Below, in pieces: positions 1 to 13,500 of a stretch of DNA of 64,000 nucleotides. The stretch lies in assembly GCA_037576195.1 (NCBI GenBank), contig CM075104.1, forward strand, positions 8,748,775 to 8,812,774. The letters are read 5' to 3'. The notes under the pieces are model-generated. The model was given only the letters and a program-made list of their open reading frames with translations. It did no database searches and was not told the origin of the DNA. The stretch is from Phytoseiulus persimilis (Eukaryota > Arthropoda > Arachnida > Mesostigmata > Phytoseiidae). Made by a program: the position numbers and the translations under genes. The stretch's first letter is position 1. Each line of letters starts with the position of its first letter.

Positions 1-409
1 CTCAGTCAATGAACCCAATTCTCGAACACTTTCCGGAACTCCCCGTCGCTTGTCGCTGGCGTGAATCTTCCGAGTTGATCTTTCATAGTTGGAACAGTCG
101 GAGAAAACGTCGTACCTCCCAGTTTCGTTCGAAAGAGGTGGTTGTACTTTACTTCATGTTCCGTTCGAACAAGTAGAAAAAACAGTACTGCACCTGTGTG
201 AGGCTGCTCTCAAGGTCACAGCTCCTTCCGGCCCATCGGTTGATTTCCGTCAATTTTATTCTCTATTTTCAGCTATACATTCCCCCAGCCCGCAAGATCA
301 ACAGAGCTGACTCCGGTTCGTTTTCGCTCTTAACTGCGACCGGCTATTTGGTTGACTGGTTCGTGTTCGCTGGCCAGCTCCCCTACTCACCAACCATAAA
401 TTATGTCAC

Positions 410-434
410 TCAGCTACTCGCTCACTCACTCACT
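410..434. repeat. CTCA/CTCG tetranucleotide microsatellite
   Basis: Short run of CTCG and CTCA units in period 4, the first of many period-4 tracts in this window. Confidence 0.75.
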
Positions 435-2425
435 TGCAGAAGGTTCTGGTGGAGCCGCACCGAGTTGTTCTGTCCTGTCTGGTCGCACCCGGGCGCTCGA
501 GGCATCGGATTGATCAGTTTAAACAAGTCTTTCGTTCACCTCGCGAAGACATCGGCCAACAAGAACCGCATACTATGTAGCTTTCGACTAGGGTGAAGCG
601 TTCACACCGTTGAAGAGCGGGCGCCGCGCTAAGGGTGAACTGCGGCAGCGCCAGCTTTTACACCGATTTTCTGTTCGAGCCTCGTGCGGAGGCGGGACTC
701 CGAGGTCGGTTTGGGATGCTCGAGGGAATGGAAACTCGTCATCGGGATAACCGAAGAAAGTAACGGGGCTCGTGAGTTCTCAAGTTACCTGTGCTCGCGC
801 CTGGGCCTGTGGTCGCTTAACCCTCACACCGATTTTCTCAAAACAGGAGGCTATTTGTTATATCGGATATAAATTATGAGCTTCTCTTCTTCGATCGCCT
901 CTCGTCCGTCATAGAGGAATTTTTTTTCGAGATTTATGTCCTTCAAGAGGCGACTGATGGCTCCACAGATCAGTGCGAGGTGATAGCAAGAGCAGAGAAG
1001 AGAACAACGTTGAAGTCGAGCCCCACGCTGCCTGCCGTCGGACGGTCGGATCGGTTGGCCGCTCGGCTTGGCGACTCGAACGGAGCATCATCGAATTATG
1101 ATCCGTCGAACAGAAACATCCCCACACATCATCAGAACTGATGGCCAACCATTCGTTGCTGTCTCGCTCGCTTCGTTCATAAATTCGATATTCTACAATC
1201 GAACGCTTTAAATCAACCGGACAGCCCTGATAAAATCACTCGCCACGATCAACCTGGAGTCGTTGCCGGGGAAACGCGGAGGAAAAATTGCAGGATGCTT
1301 CAATCAATTTTGGTTTTCGCTCGAGGAGTCCCTCTTAATCTTTAATCTTCGGACGAATCTTTGCTTGGTGCTTTCGGTATTCCCACTCCACGACCCAACT
1401 TTTCTCTCGGGTCACCAATCGTGACGCTGAGATGAGTCGCGAGCTCTTCCTCTCTATCATTCGCATGTTTTCCTCGACTGGTCAACAAAATCTCAAGAGT
1501 CCGAATCCCCTTGAGCGGTGGACCGGAGGTTTCAACCCAATCCGCTTTCGAAAGAAACCGGTGAGCGATCCGTAAGACATGAATTCGTTCTCGTTGGCAT
1601 GGGTGACTTCCAGCTATTATCATAATTGCTGTAGGTCCGAACAGACTTCGACGAAGATGTGGAGGAGAATGCGGTCAATGGACAATTTCCGAGGGGTTTT
1701 TCGGCTAGATAAGTGATAAAATCATCAGATTATCGTGATTGCTATCGAGCTCATGAACCGACATCAATTTCGAAAACGCCAACTTACATGACATGTTTAC
1801 TCAAGGAATCTAATGATCCAATTACTAGCGGACACCAGCAGACTGAACTGATTCTCGATTTGACCGACCTTCCCCCATATCGCGGCAGTCGGTGGAAGCA
1901 ATCATCGGGGTTAGCTGAGCCGCTGGGAAGTTACCTTGGCATGAGTCCGAAGGAATCGTTTTGAGATATCCTGTGAACGTTCCGTTTCCTCGTGGAATCG
2001 AGAGGAAAAGGAGGAGAGGAAGAATTCCAAAAAATCCATTCGCGAGCTCGTCCAGACACATTCCTCTGAGTTTTTCGATTTTCGGAGAGCTGGGAATTAG
2101 AGATTTTTCCCTAGAAGAGAAGTCATGTGCGGAAGGTAATTTGTTTTGGTCTTTGCAATTATATCGGTATTCATCAGCCTCGTCTCGGGCTCGAAAACTT
2201 CCCAGTTTGAATATTTACTCTTTGAGTTTGGGTAATTAGCTCCCAGAAAAGTTATCCGAAGATCTTTTTACATATATCTCTCCTCCGGCACATGAATCAT
2301 ATTCAATTTAATCTCATTTTTCCGTGCACCGTGAAGATCTATCTCAAACCTCCGTTTCGCATTTTTCTCTCATGATATTCCGCTCCGTGCTCCGAGCCCA
2401 GCTGTCCCATGCTGGTTCGGACGAA

Positions 2426-2456
2426 CTTAATCAGTTTGATTAATTCTTTTAATTTA
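2426..2456. promoter_or_regulatory. AT-rich island of homeodomain-type core motifs
   Basis: Within about 30 bases there is TTAATC, then GATTAATT, then TTAATTTAG, in otherwise GC-balanced sequence. TAAT cores are the recognised binding motif of homeodomain proteins, and TAATC fits the K50 class. Such short motifs also occur by chance. No target gene can be assigned. Confidence 0.2.
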
Positions 2457-4803
2457 GCTTCTTCTGGAGTTCTTCTCGACGAGTTTTCATCACTCGGCTC
2501 GCCGTTCTATCCTCTGAATCCTGTCTTTCATATTTTCGTTTCGTTTCCACAATCAGTTCATCGCGTAATAAATATCGGCTCGCGTTCTCGAGCGGGGAGG
2601 CGAGGAAGAGGGCGCGAAAATTTCGAGTGCCGAAATTGGAATTTTCTGGAATATTCCCCTGCTCGAGTGTTTCATCAGTGTCTGCCGCTCGCTCGTCGCA
2701 AGATGAGGAACTCATTCGAAGAACTTTCAAGTCCGATTTTCACGAACGTCTCTCCGCTGGAGAAACAATGTTCACTTCAGGAAGAGAGGCGAACGCTGAG
2801 CTGCGAGGATCGGAGGACATTGAACAAGAATGACCCCAAATTAGCAATGGCTTGCTGACGGCCTCGTTCAGCCTGAAACCATGGTGCAACCGAGAAGAAT
2901 TTTTCATTCGTTCAAACATTCACAGGGAGATAAATTACAGATTCGCTCATTTCAAATATTTGGTGCGAAAGAAGTGTAACCAGTAGAGAGTGTTGGGCTA
3001 TGATTGGGTAAGGGGCGCGGTGGACCCTCTGACGATCGGGAACCTTCTCAAACAAACGAATCAAGGATCCCAGCCGATATCAGTCGATACTCAAAACATC
3101 ATGTTCATTCACTGATCAACCCATCAACGCAATCTCTGCATCTTCGCCGGGACAATCTCAACAGAACCTATCGAGTCCAAAGTCGCACTGCTCACTCGGG
3201 AAGCTCCACAGCCCGCATACTCCTTTAGGCGTCAGGAAGAATAACGATCGAATGATGATGACATCTAATAAAATAATAATGAAGGCTCGTTGGATCAAAT
3301 GGTGTGTCAATTTCGTTGACCGCGAACGCACAAGGGAATATGGTCACCCTGAGCGGAAAATCCCATCGGGCGGGAGAGTCTTCCATCATATAAGGGAAAG
3401 AATTCCCACCCATGGTCAGATTCCTTCTAAAACATTAGAAACAGACATGGGGGAATGGCCACTCAATCGAGCACTTGGTGTGTGTGTTCGTATTCATTTA
3501 TCCCATTTATGGGACACTTCCGCTTACAAGGCGAGTATTCTGAGCGGATAGCTTTGGTTCTTTCCTCTCGATGCTGGAGGAGCCTCTTGGTGTGGCTTGT
3601 CATCTCTGGAGGAGGGTTTCCGCCGATCCCCAGTCGATGAAATTATTCTCTCTCCCTCGTGCTATATTGCGTTCCCAGATGATGTGGCTCAAAGTTTCCT
3701 GGAAAACTCCACAACTGTCGCACGTGGATTCCAATCCCGGTGCGGAGTCTTGTCTGAAGTCCCTGAGCATACCGGCTCGTTTCAGCGTCAACAGGGCCGA
3801 CCTCGACTGTTGTCGTATGGAATCGTTCTACACCCCATCTCAGTCACTTGGGTTCGGTATAGGGTTAGGCTACGCTTTCAACCAATCGAGTCTTTCCAGT
3901 GAGCCGTCTCAACTTCGGGTATCGTTTCCTTGACAGCTCCGTTGAATACAACGTATTAAGTTGTACCTTGTTCTGAGCCGAATTGGAACGGATTGATGTT
4001 TTCACGCTGACCTTCTGGCGGGAACGAGCTCACTGGTGCGCTCCAGTGGTGGTTGAATATCTTCACGGCAACAAGATCCGCGATCCTTCAAGTTTGATGA
4101 AGAAACCCGAGGTAACTGGAAACGATGGACGTTGCCAAGTGCCGCTCACATTTGAAGGAACGAGGGAGCCGCTCTGTAGCCATTCGTTAACTGGTTCGCT
4201 CGCTGCATTTCTAACCGACTGACAGACAGTCTAAACGACTGACGGTGTGACTGAAGGTCCGACTGACCGGTTAGATGTTCGTAATGGATGCTTCTCATCA
4301 GGGCGGTCGGTGTAGCGTTGACGGTGATGAACGATGCTCGAATAACAGCAAGAGCTCCACGGGCTGCGACGGCGGCAGCGAAATCAGCAGAAGAGTCGAC
4401 GGCAACAGCATCAGCCGCTTGTTGATTGGAACGAAGGAACAACATCAACTCGAACAAGCAGTCACGTACTTATTCCTACTTATTCGTTTTCAACTGCTTC
4501 AGCCCGCTCAGGAATCCCGAAAGACGGAAAACGATGGCGAATCGTGTCTGGATTGTTTTCCCACTCATTTCTTGTGGAGCTGTTCTCGAGGTGAGGCTCC
4601 TCGGTAAATCACCGAGCTCATCGCTAAGCTTTTCAACTTCACTGCTGGATTCCGGAATAATGGGGGACGATTTCTCCAGTTCTGACGATGTCGTCAGAGT
4701 CCACGAGCTCCTTGGGCGTGGAGAAATCGCGGGAGGAGCTCTTCGCTGTACTCCCAGACAGGCTCTCGTAGTCCGATAGAGAAAATCACCTTAACGTAAT
4801 CGT

Positions 4804-4820
4804 GTGACCCTACGGGTCAC
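4804..4820. promoter_or_regulatory. Perfect palindrome resembling an everted nuclear-receptor repeat
   Basis: GTGACCC, a 3-base spacer, then GGGTCAC. The half-sites read as TGACCC and GGGTCA, an everted arrangement with 3-base spacing close to the AGGTCA nuclear-receptor half-site. Several 7-base-arm palindromes of this spacing are expected by chance in 64 kb, so function is unproven. Confidence 0.2.
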
Positions 4821-7817
4821 CATTACCCAGTGCGGGGATTCCCGGTCCTACTTCACCTTGTCACTCCGAGTGCGATGATCAAACTGGCGAATAAATATGA
4901 GTACATACTCACATTGGAATAGGTACAGACATCGCCGACCCCAGGCAGTCCCTGCTCCAATCAAAATAAGGACGCTCAACTGATCCTAATCTTTACGTCC
5001 TTTCCCATGAGTTCTCGGCAGTCCTTTCTCCGATTGCTCTCTCGCCTCGTGGACGCATCACTCGAGGAAAAGACTGTTTGGAGAATCTTCAATACTGCCA
5101 TGACGTTCCCGTAACCGCCGCTGCGGTCGCGGCGCGCGATGCTGCGGGCACGGGCATGACATTCCGTTCATCGTTTGAGCCCATATGTGTTGGCTAATAA
5201 GTGCGCCAGAACAACAAAACGTTTCTGTTGAAATCCTCGAGCCTGGAGCTGCGCGTTTCTATCGTCTGTTTCCATGATCGCTAGCACGCGGAGACGCGCA
5301 CTTCTCCGATCGGAACCTGTGACGGTAGTTAACGCATTCCTGTCATTCTGAACGATTCGCTCTAACAAGGTCTCCGTCCCAAGCCCGAGAAGCAGTCAAT
5401 CATGCTAGAATGACGCAGACATCATCGACGGTATTTACGTCTGCTTGCGAGCAGACTCGTGGGGATTGAATCGCCTCTCTACGAATCGCCACAGCTTCAT
5501 CGAAGCCTCAGCATGGCGAAATTCTATTTTGCTGTTTTCCAGTTCGGGCCTGTCCATCGGGCACCGTCCGCTGCTTCAGTCGAACCGTGACCGAAATGGA
5601 GCTCCGTGTTGATGGATCAGCGCGACTCTTCGACAAGTGGTTCCAGTCCGCTTTTCACAGCTTCCCCGGCGGATCGATCACAGAGGCCCGTTCGAGGAGG
5701 TGCGATGATAAGCGGAGCTGATGGAACCGGAGAACAGGTTGCAACTTGTGGCTTCGGTGACCCGATCGGCATCCTGATCGCTTTCCGATCTAAATTCTGT
5801 CGTCGAAGTACATTGAATGGCCGCTCACCCACACTGGCGTCCTCCCGATCATTGATATACAAGCGGACGCGAGCAGATCAAGCACTGGATATAGAAGTGA
5901 TGAATCCGCTCGAGCACCCGGCTCCCCATGACTAATGGCCTGTTGTGGTGATGGTGGTCAACGGTGGAGGATGGTTTATGTGATGTTGGTGGAGGAAGGG
6001 AGTCGAGGGGTCTGGGTGGGGGACAGAAACGACGTCTCGGTATGCAAGTGTTTGTGTTGTAGTCAGGAGGAATGGGCGAGAAAACGACGAGCGCGACGAC
6101 GGCGGCGTTGACGGCGATGGAGAAGAAGGATTAGAACAGTTCAGTCAGTTCGGTCGGATGACTTGGCTAGCGGGCTCACTCGCTTGCTCACTGGATGGTT
6201 GACTGGCTGCCCACCTTCTCGAGGGTGGTGGCTGATATGCTGCCGCTCCAGGCGTGATATATGACCGTTGACGACAAGCACACTGTCTGTCGTTTAATAA
6301 TGTTATGACAAAAATGATAAATACATACACCAAACAAGCACTAAGGCGGCACGGCCGCGGCGACGGCAACGAGGACGACGACGAGGATAAGGAGAAGGAG
6401 CGGAACAGTTCGTTTTAATGTCAGTCTCTTCGTCCTGCGCTCGTCTTTATATTAGTATTATTATATCTAGCTGCGGCACCGAAAGCATCAACAGCAGCAG
6501 TAGAGCCACTAGGTCTGATGGCTTGTGCCTAGTACTGGTGGCCGCCGCTGCGGCCGCTTTTTGCTGCTTAAGTGAGCATCAGTGATATATTAAGCGGAAA
6601 ATTGACTTGAGAAAGAGCGGGAGGAGAGTCAAGACCGGGATAGATGGAGCGACGGGCTGGAAGGGGGTCCTGCGACATTGAAGGCGAACAAGCCGAGCAG
6701 GAGAGCCACAGGAAGAATGAGACATGAGCTCTCGGCCATCGGCCACTGCAGATTCCCCCGACATTCTCGTAACGGATGTGCTTGACGGGGTCATCGCAGT
6801 TGCCGTTGTTGCTGTTTCTCTCCTCCTCGGTGATCCTGGAGACGGCAACGGAGTTTCAACGGACGTCAACGCCACAACGTTGACAACCACTGCACGCTGC
6901 TCAGTCTTCTGCTTCAAGAAACTATGTCAAAAATGCTGAGAGCCCTCCGTTGAGAGAAATGATCTCACGAGGGTCGATCATCCTCTGAAGAATTTCGTGT
7001 CGACCGCTCCGACTTCCCGAAAGTCGCTCGCAACCTGTTTCGGCCCACCGCGAGAAGAAAATCGAAACGCTATCATTGGCTTTATTCGAGTTCACACCCG
7101 GAGCGGTGCTGAACTCCGAACTCCCATCTCGTCGAGAACTTTCGAAAGTTATACGGTAAAGTGCCGCAATCAGCGACTTCTGGAACGAAGGACCCACGGG
7201 GCCGTCAGACGGCAGGCTCCTCGTTCTTGGATTCTTTTCCTCAAACGAACCCTCGAACGACCTCACATTCCTTCATTCTGCCAGCTTGCCGAGTGCATGG
7301 AAGTGTTTTGCAGATACAGAATTGAAGGAATGACGATCACCTGAAGACGATATCGCAAGGAATCCAGGGAGCTCAAAGAAATTGTGGAGATTTCTCTCCA
7401 CCGGAGGCGTGGAGTGACCGCTATCCGAAAGGTAAGGAGAGTCAGGATGCGGAGCGCGCTATTACCGAAGCAAAACCTCTCCCACATTTATGCGCGTGGA
7501 CTTGCCTATGAATGCCTCGCCTGATGCCGCTCACTTCTCAGTCTCTGACCGAGTCTCCTACCACTCCGAGAGAAGGACGCGAACGGAGAAGAGAGGAACG
7601 ATGAGACGGAAAAAGACTAGATAATAAGTTGACCCCGTCATTAATTTCTTCTTCTGCGGCGGCTTCTTCTCCCGTTGTGTCGTGTGCTCCTCGGTGGGTC
7701 GTCTTGGCTCTTCCCGCACTGACCGGGCGGCCGATGAAGCGGAGGAACAAACGAGGAAACAAGAGATATAGAGAGAACAAAATATGGACTGAATGATAGA
7801 CTGTTCCCGGGACGAAG

Positions 7818-7858
7818 GAGCCAGCGAGCGGGCGAGCGCGCGGGCGAACGAAGGAGAA
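7818..7858. repeat. GCGA/GCGG period-4 low-complexity tract
   Basis: About 40 bases of degenerate GCGA, GCGG and GAAC units. It biases the overlapping open frames, so proteins predicted across it should not be trusted. Confidence 0.65.
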
Positions 7859-8071
7859 AGCGAGTGGTCATCTTTCAGTAACGCCGGAGTTGGCAGTCCG
7901 CAAAAGGACTCCATTTGGCTTGAGTAAATTCAATAAATCATTTGCTAATGAGGCCACTGCCGAGTCCAGTGATTCGAACTGATTATCAGATATGCAGCAA
8001 TGAGTCCTTTTTCGGAAGGAGTCTTCGACAGAAACCTAATTCGTTTCCTCTCTCTCCCTCGCTGTCTTGGG

Positions 8072-8100
8072 TCGGACGACCGACCGAACGAACGAGCTGG
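8072..8100. repeat. CGAC/GAAC period-4 tract
   Basis: Degenerate period-4 run (GGAC, GACC, GAAC units) next to pyrimidine-rich sequence. No gene is linked to it. Confidence 0.6.
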
Positions 8101-8359
8101 CGGACTCGCTCCGAGAGAGTGACCGAAGAGCGCTCCGATGAGGCGGTTTTGTAGAGCAGTTCGTTTCTCATTGTCGCTAGACTCACTTTTTAAACGAATC
8201 AGATTGAATTTCGTTCAATTTGTCAATGGTCTGTCACCGCCTCAGGTGGTTGGTTCATTTAGACCGCCTTGCCCCGACGAGAGCGTTCAGGAATAGAACA
8301 GCGAGAAAAGGGAAGGCAGCAGAAGCGTTAATAGGGGTTCGACGACATGTTTCGGATGG

Positions 8360-8803
8360 ATGTTCGCGGTCCCGACGAGATTCGAGAGTTGTGAGGATTC
8401 TTCAGAGGCCAACACGAATTTCGAGCTCAGCACAGCTCGCTGTTCGTTATCAGCGAAGGATGGAGTGAGGATTGTGCTTTTTCTCCAGACAGAAGGGAAG
8501 GGTGTTTGGACCCTGATTCCTGTTGGGCTCCCGCGGGCTCGTGTCGAGTCAAGGTCTCGTTGTGGCTTTCGGACGATCGAGCGAATCGACGAAATCTCCG
8601 TGACGCCAAACGAACGATCACAGACCGCAAAACCGATGGTTTCTCGGGCGCCTGTCGATGATGGATCATTGGTAAACGATGTCCGCGTCGAGACACTGTG
8701 GGCGAAGCTATTCGATCCACCAAAACAAAAGCCAGAGATGGACTCGTTCATGGAATCAGATCGCGGCAACAGATGCGACGCTACACATGGCTCACCCCCA
8801 TGA
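8360..8803 (+). CDS. Candidate ORF, 147 codons, unknown function
   Basis: Starts at ATG 8360 and runs to TGA. The residue mix is balanced, with Asp, Glu, Val and Lys and little repetition, for example VRVETLWAKLFDPPKQKPEM near the C-terminus. No signal peptide, membrane segment or known domain is visible. A 189-codon frame without an ATG start is open on the opposite strand over the same bases, so the strand is uncertain. It could be one exon of a larger gene or a chance frame. I do not recognise it. Confidence 0.2.
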   Translation: MFAVPTRFESCEDSSEANTNFELSTARCSLSAKDGVRIVLFLQTEGKGVWTLIPVGLPRARVESRSRCGFRTIERIDEISVTPNERSQTAKPMVSRAPVDDGSLVNDVRVETLWAKLFDPPKQKPEMDSFMESDRGNRCDATHGSPP

Positions 8804-10158
8804 AAACCGCACGCTCCGCTAATTTCTTGGTTTTCATACATTTTCCTCGGTTGCACTTGCTGTACATAGCTGATCCTTCCGTATGATCCTCAGAACTGAT
8901 CCTCCGAGTCAGTGGGCACAGATTTTTCACTGTCGAATCCTTGAGTCCGGGCTACCTGTGGCCTGATCGTAATTCCCCATTGTGTCAGGGCAAGGAGTAG
9001 TTTAATTGAATTCAGCGCTGATCAATCATGCTTCTTGAACGAACCGCACAAGTGCGACGCTCGAGACATCAACAGCGCAGCAACAGAGGCAGCTCCGATG
9101 AGCCCGCGACTCTAAAGGACTCCTCTGAGCGCGGTGGGTACTTCTGTTCAAGATCGCTTCGTGTATGTATTTTTAATTCTTACTTTTCCTCCCAAGATGA
9201 GCGAGCAGACGCCCGGACAGATGGATGAACGATTGAAACGAGCAACTGAGATAGGAGAAAAGGCCATCCGTAAAACACCCAATCGATCTTTTTCATCGTC
9301 GTAGGCAGACCACCACGTTCGTCGCTGGGTGCGCCGCTGTTGGTGTCCTAGGGTGGGAGGCGGCTGCCTCGAGAGAATGAGCCAAGGGTGCCAAACGGAA
9401 AACGCATTCGAGTTTGAGCCACAATCCGATAGGAAATCCGTCATGTGCTCGCATGCGAAGGAAAGTTCCTCTTGCATTCTGCCTCACTTATTCATTGTGG
9501 AGTGGAAAAAGTTGTGGAAGGATCAAGATAAGCACAGAGAGACGGAAATTCCTCAGTGCAGACGAGGATGGAATAGATTCTGAGAGGTACTCTCGAGTTG
9601 TGCGGACTCGATTTCTCGCCAACTGTGACCTCCTTTTGAACGCAACCTCAAATTGCCTACTCGGGCATAACCACAGCATCGTCTCTCCTCGAATTTTCCA
9701 TCAGTGCAGTGTGGAAAACATATTGCAAGTGCGATCAATCCCTGTTGGTCGGCGAGACGGCGTAGAGGTGGTTCGTTCCCTTGAGGATGGGAGTATGGTC
9801 GAGTCGGCCAGCGGTCGGCAGGACCTCGGTCGGTCCTCCCATGGTTGTTTGATAGGGTGGCCGAGAAGTCCACCTTTTTCCAAATGACCTCATCGGAGCT
9901 CATCCAACCCGGGAACTGAGCTTGATAACTTTAAATAGCTGACCGATATATATCTTTCCTTCTGATTACAACTCGCCTCAGGTGACTCACGGAACGTTCT
10001 GTACGGGAGCCTCGGCGCAGCCTCGTTATTCTCGATGCCCTGCGTTCTTCGACCCGCATGGGCGAACATCCTCTGTCTTCGGAACTGCGTCATCCCGACG
10101 TAGGGAAGGACACCCTTAACCCCCGCCCCCTCGCCCCCCACCATAAGGAAAACAAACG

Positions 10159-10503
10159 TCATCTGTATATATCTTCGGAAAACATCTCATCTACCGTTTC
10201 CACGTGATGCTTGTGCAGAACATCGGATCGCAGCCGTCCGGACCAATGGCCCTGATCGGACGTTGAGGATGGTGTCCTCAAAGTGGTTGCATTTTTCAAC
10301 TCGAATGAAGCAGCCCCAGGATCTGGTTGAGTCATTTGAATCCCCAGTCCAAACCGAAGCGTGCATGGATTGACCGAAGCGAGCAGAGGGTCGAAATACG
10401 CAGTTACGATACCACTAGTTCCGATTCCCTCGTAGAGGCTGTGTCGGTCCACATATTTTTCGAATTCATAGAGGGGTAGACTGATGCTGTGGGATCGCCG
10501 CAT
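10159..10503 (-). CDS. Candidate ORF or exon, 114 codons, unknown function
   Basis: Minus-strand frame from ATG 10503 to TGA. A pyrimidine-rich stretch ending in AG (acceptor-like) lies just upstream near 10514-10535, so this could be a terminal exon rather than a complete gene. The sequence is varied, with an acidic C-terminus ending in VDEMFSEDIYR and aromatic-rich segments (LYEFEKYVDRHSLYEG). No domain is recognised. A shorter frame (10404-10670) overlaps its start in another register. Plausible but unsupported by homology. Confidence 0.22.
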   Translation of the reverse strand: MRRSHSISLPLYEFEKYVDRHSLYEGIGTSGIVTAYFDPLLASVNPCTLRFGLGIQMTQPDPGAASFELKNATTLRTPSSTSDQGHWSGRLRSDVLHKHHVETVDEMFSEDIYR

Positions 10504-13500
10504 TGGCACTGTTTTGGGTTTGAGAGAATATGGTGATCACAATAGAGATTTTTGAGCAGGAACTCGCCCGTTGTGGGACTTCGTTGAGGGCAAACCTCGG
10601 TGTAAGTCGACCTGGCTTGCGTGCACGTGGAGGGTATCAAGCGGAAAATGTGATGTGACTGATTGATCAATTCGGTCGCGTCGGAGTATTCGAGACGACT
10701 GTTCCGGATTCAGCATCGAGAAACTCGAACTGAAAGGACGTGAATTCGAAAGGAGCGGGAAACGGAAACTCTGAAGAAGCGTCTTTTGGAGGGGTGGGAG
10801 AGCGACTGCGCTCGCTGGAGAAGCTGTTGTGGTGGAAAAATGAGGAACCCAAGAAAGGGGATGAAAAAGGGAAATGTCACCGTAGCAATGAAAGACTCAG
10901 GGACTATAAAACGGCAGGGCCATCAGTTATCGGCGATGTTCAGGAGGTATCATCCCTTCTGTTTCGTCCTCTTGAGGATGTGGCGGGCTGGTGCGGGTTG
11001 TCGACCAAGCGAGCGGACGAGCGAACGACGGTGGCTATTTTCAATCGTTGCGGGCCACTGGGTTTCGACGCGGACTTGAAACGGCCAAACGCCGATGATA
11101 TGTTTACTTTTAACCTCTAAAATATTATCAGGACATTTCTCTTTTCCTCAGGAGGCCAATCCCTCCCTCCGGTGTCGGTTCAAATCCTCCCAGCCTTCTT
11201 CTCCGACGGCGGCAGCTCTCCTGTCGCCGTCGTCTCCATGGATTCCGAGATCAGGAAGCTTTTCACGGCGGCGACAACGTTGCCGCCTCCTCCTCCCCCA
11301 GATCGCCGCTTTTTCGAGAAACCCCCACAGTGTAGAATTTGCCGTTGGCTGCCGCCGCGGCTGGCAAGGATAAGCCCCTCCATCTCCTTTGTTCTGAAGG
11401 GAAGCCGTATCGGGCCAACCAGAGATGTATGGAGCCTTGCTTGTGGTCTTTCATAGGGTTCATTCCAAAATCGACGGCACCCAGGGGGACGCTTGCAACC
11501 GCCGCCGGCCCGTTCGGTCACCCGACAACTTGACCGCCCTACAGCACCTCTTAAGCCCGGCCATCAAAATTGAAATACGGTTCCTGCATCCGATGACAAC
11601 GAAGTCTATCACAGCCGGAGCGAAGCAGTTACTGTCATTGAAGCGCCTCACCTTGCGCCTCGTGAACTCTTTGTGAGAATCGAACTCCGAAAGGATCCCC
11701 GCGAGCCTCGGCGAGTCCACTCTCCGTCTGAAAAAGCTTCGGAGTCGGACATCCACATGGTTCGAAACTTAAACACATCGATGTCCAACTTGCCCGCTCT
11801 GGGAGACTGATTAGACATAGCAGACTCCCTATTCCTAATGAAACGACTCATGAGGAGTTGTATATTTCTGATGATGACTCTATGAAAGCATGGCGATCGA
11901 CCGCACTGTATAACGGTACATGGTCTTCTTAGCATTCTTCGTTTCTCTACAGGCATGATCAGGCTCTCGGAGCTGGAAGCTTTGCGAAGTATATACGCCG
12001 AGTGGTTCTTGACCATGGGCCGAACTCATTCTAATCGTGTGACGATTGGTTAGAACGTGATTCGTACCCATATCGCGCTGAAATCATTGCTCTTCCATCA
12101 TCAATTCAACGGTCAAGTGGGTTCGACTGTCGGACTGGGGTCGGCCAGAGCCAGCGGGATATGTTTCCGTTTCATTCTGCTGAACAGATCGAGTGATCGT
12201 TCAGTCTATCAACAAACCATCCGATCAGAAGTGTTCCATTCCTAAAAAAGCGGAGAGCCCATTCAGGTCGTCTTTGGTTTCATCGATAGCTCATTATCGC
12301 TGGATTTCCTTTTCCTGAAACTACGCCGTGAGTCAAGAGCACGGATCGATCATCCTGAGTCGATTTGTGGGTCCCCTATATTGAAAAGGAAGGAAACGAC
12401 TCCACCTGTTTGGTTGACTGCGTGTTGCGTTGGGCTCCGCATTCCCGCATACCTGGTCGGGAGAATTCTTCGATAAAAGCCGGGGGATACCGTCATGAGG
12501 GGTGAATCATGGGGCAAGGAGGGCGGGCACGGGCCAATGGGGGCCGGCTTTGCACGTAGGGGAACACGATAGATGAGCACGTTCAGCCTTACCTTGGCCA
12601 AGAAGGATCTACGGCATCTATCACAAGTCAGAAACACCCCCCGGCCGCAGTTTGATGCATTGAACACAACATGCATGCAAGTGAAAGCGACTTGCTGCAA
12701 CGTTTCAATTACAACCGTTCACCGGTAAGACTGAGCACCTCAGGGAGTGTAGGGCCAGTTCTTCAAGCGGGAGTCCTCTTACTCGCTGGTCGGGAGCGCT
12801 TCCCGCTCCCTGTGCAGCGGGCCAGCTCCTCCATGTTCGTTTCGAGAACCCAAGGTAAACATCAGGAATTTTGCAGAGTGCCTCTCCGAAGTTTTTCTGG
12901 AGAGCTCACGACATGATGCTTCTCTGGAAAACGGATTCCGACACAGTTTCGTTCCAGCAGGACATCGTTGGCAGGTCATTCGCATGGTTTCAGTGGGCTC
13001 GATCTCGGATTCATGGCGCGTGCTCGTCGTCCCAGCTTCATGAGATCATCGGAGTCGGGCGATCGAGACTGCAAAGCTCACCTTCGATTGACCGGTCATT
13101 CCGTCACTCGACGGCGAATCGTTTGAGAATCCTAAGTGCGGTATCGCTACGTTTTTAACCGAGTCACCGCCCGGTGGAATCAGAGCTAGCAAGGAGCAGA
13201 GTGGACCGTGGCAACGACAAAGTTAATTGCATGAGCCTGCCCGTGTTCCGAGCAGCGGGAATTCGTCACACGGGGGTGATCCACAAGCTCTAGTTGTCTT
13301 TGTAGTCAACGTCGCTGTCGCTCTGATGGTCGCTGCCCTGTCGCCCGTCGTTGTTAACAACAAGCTCATCTATCTGTTCGCGCTGTCGTGTGGAAGCGTT
13401 CCGTCATGCGTCGACCGCTCATGACCGCTTCGAGCCGGACAGATAGTTAGACAGAATCACAGATCCATAAGCGATTCGTGCAAAGTTCCGGTCGTCATGG

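Larger units (their letters stand above)
1..8359. other. No supported gene
   Basis: Only short frames of 60-150 codons on both strands, none with recognisable domains. Holds the CTCA microsatellite at 410-434, the AT-rich island at 2426-2456, the palindrome at 4804-4820, and period-4 tracts at 7818-7858 and 8072-8100. A 71-codon ATG frame at 6724-6939 with a Val/Ala-rich hydrophobic stretch is noted but not supported. Confidence 0.6.

Noticed and set aside
10913-10940. TATAAAA followed by CATCAGTTA, a TATA/initiator-like pair
   Set aside because: The spacing (about 20 bases) is too short for a TATA box and start site.
10740-11120. 126-codon plus-strand frame rich in Lys, Glu and Gly
   Set aside because: No ATG, a stop directly upstream, and the composition follows from a purine-rich strand.
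11170-11195. GGTTCAAATCC, a B-box-like word on the plus strand
   Set aside because: Flanks do not pair as a T-stem and no tRNA fold is possible.
11607-11630. TATCACAGCC, the 5' end shared with the miR-2/13 family
   Set aside because: The rest of the mature sequence diverges and no pairing 5' arm is present upstream.
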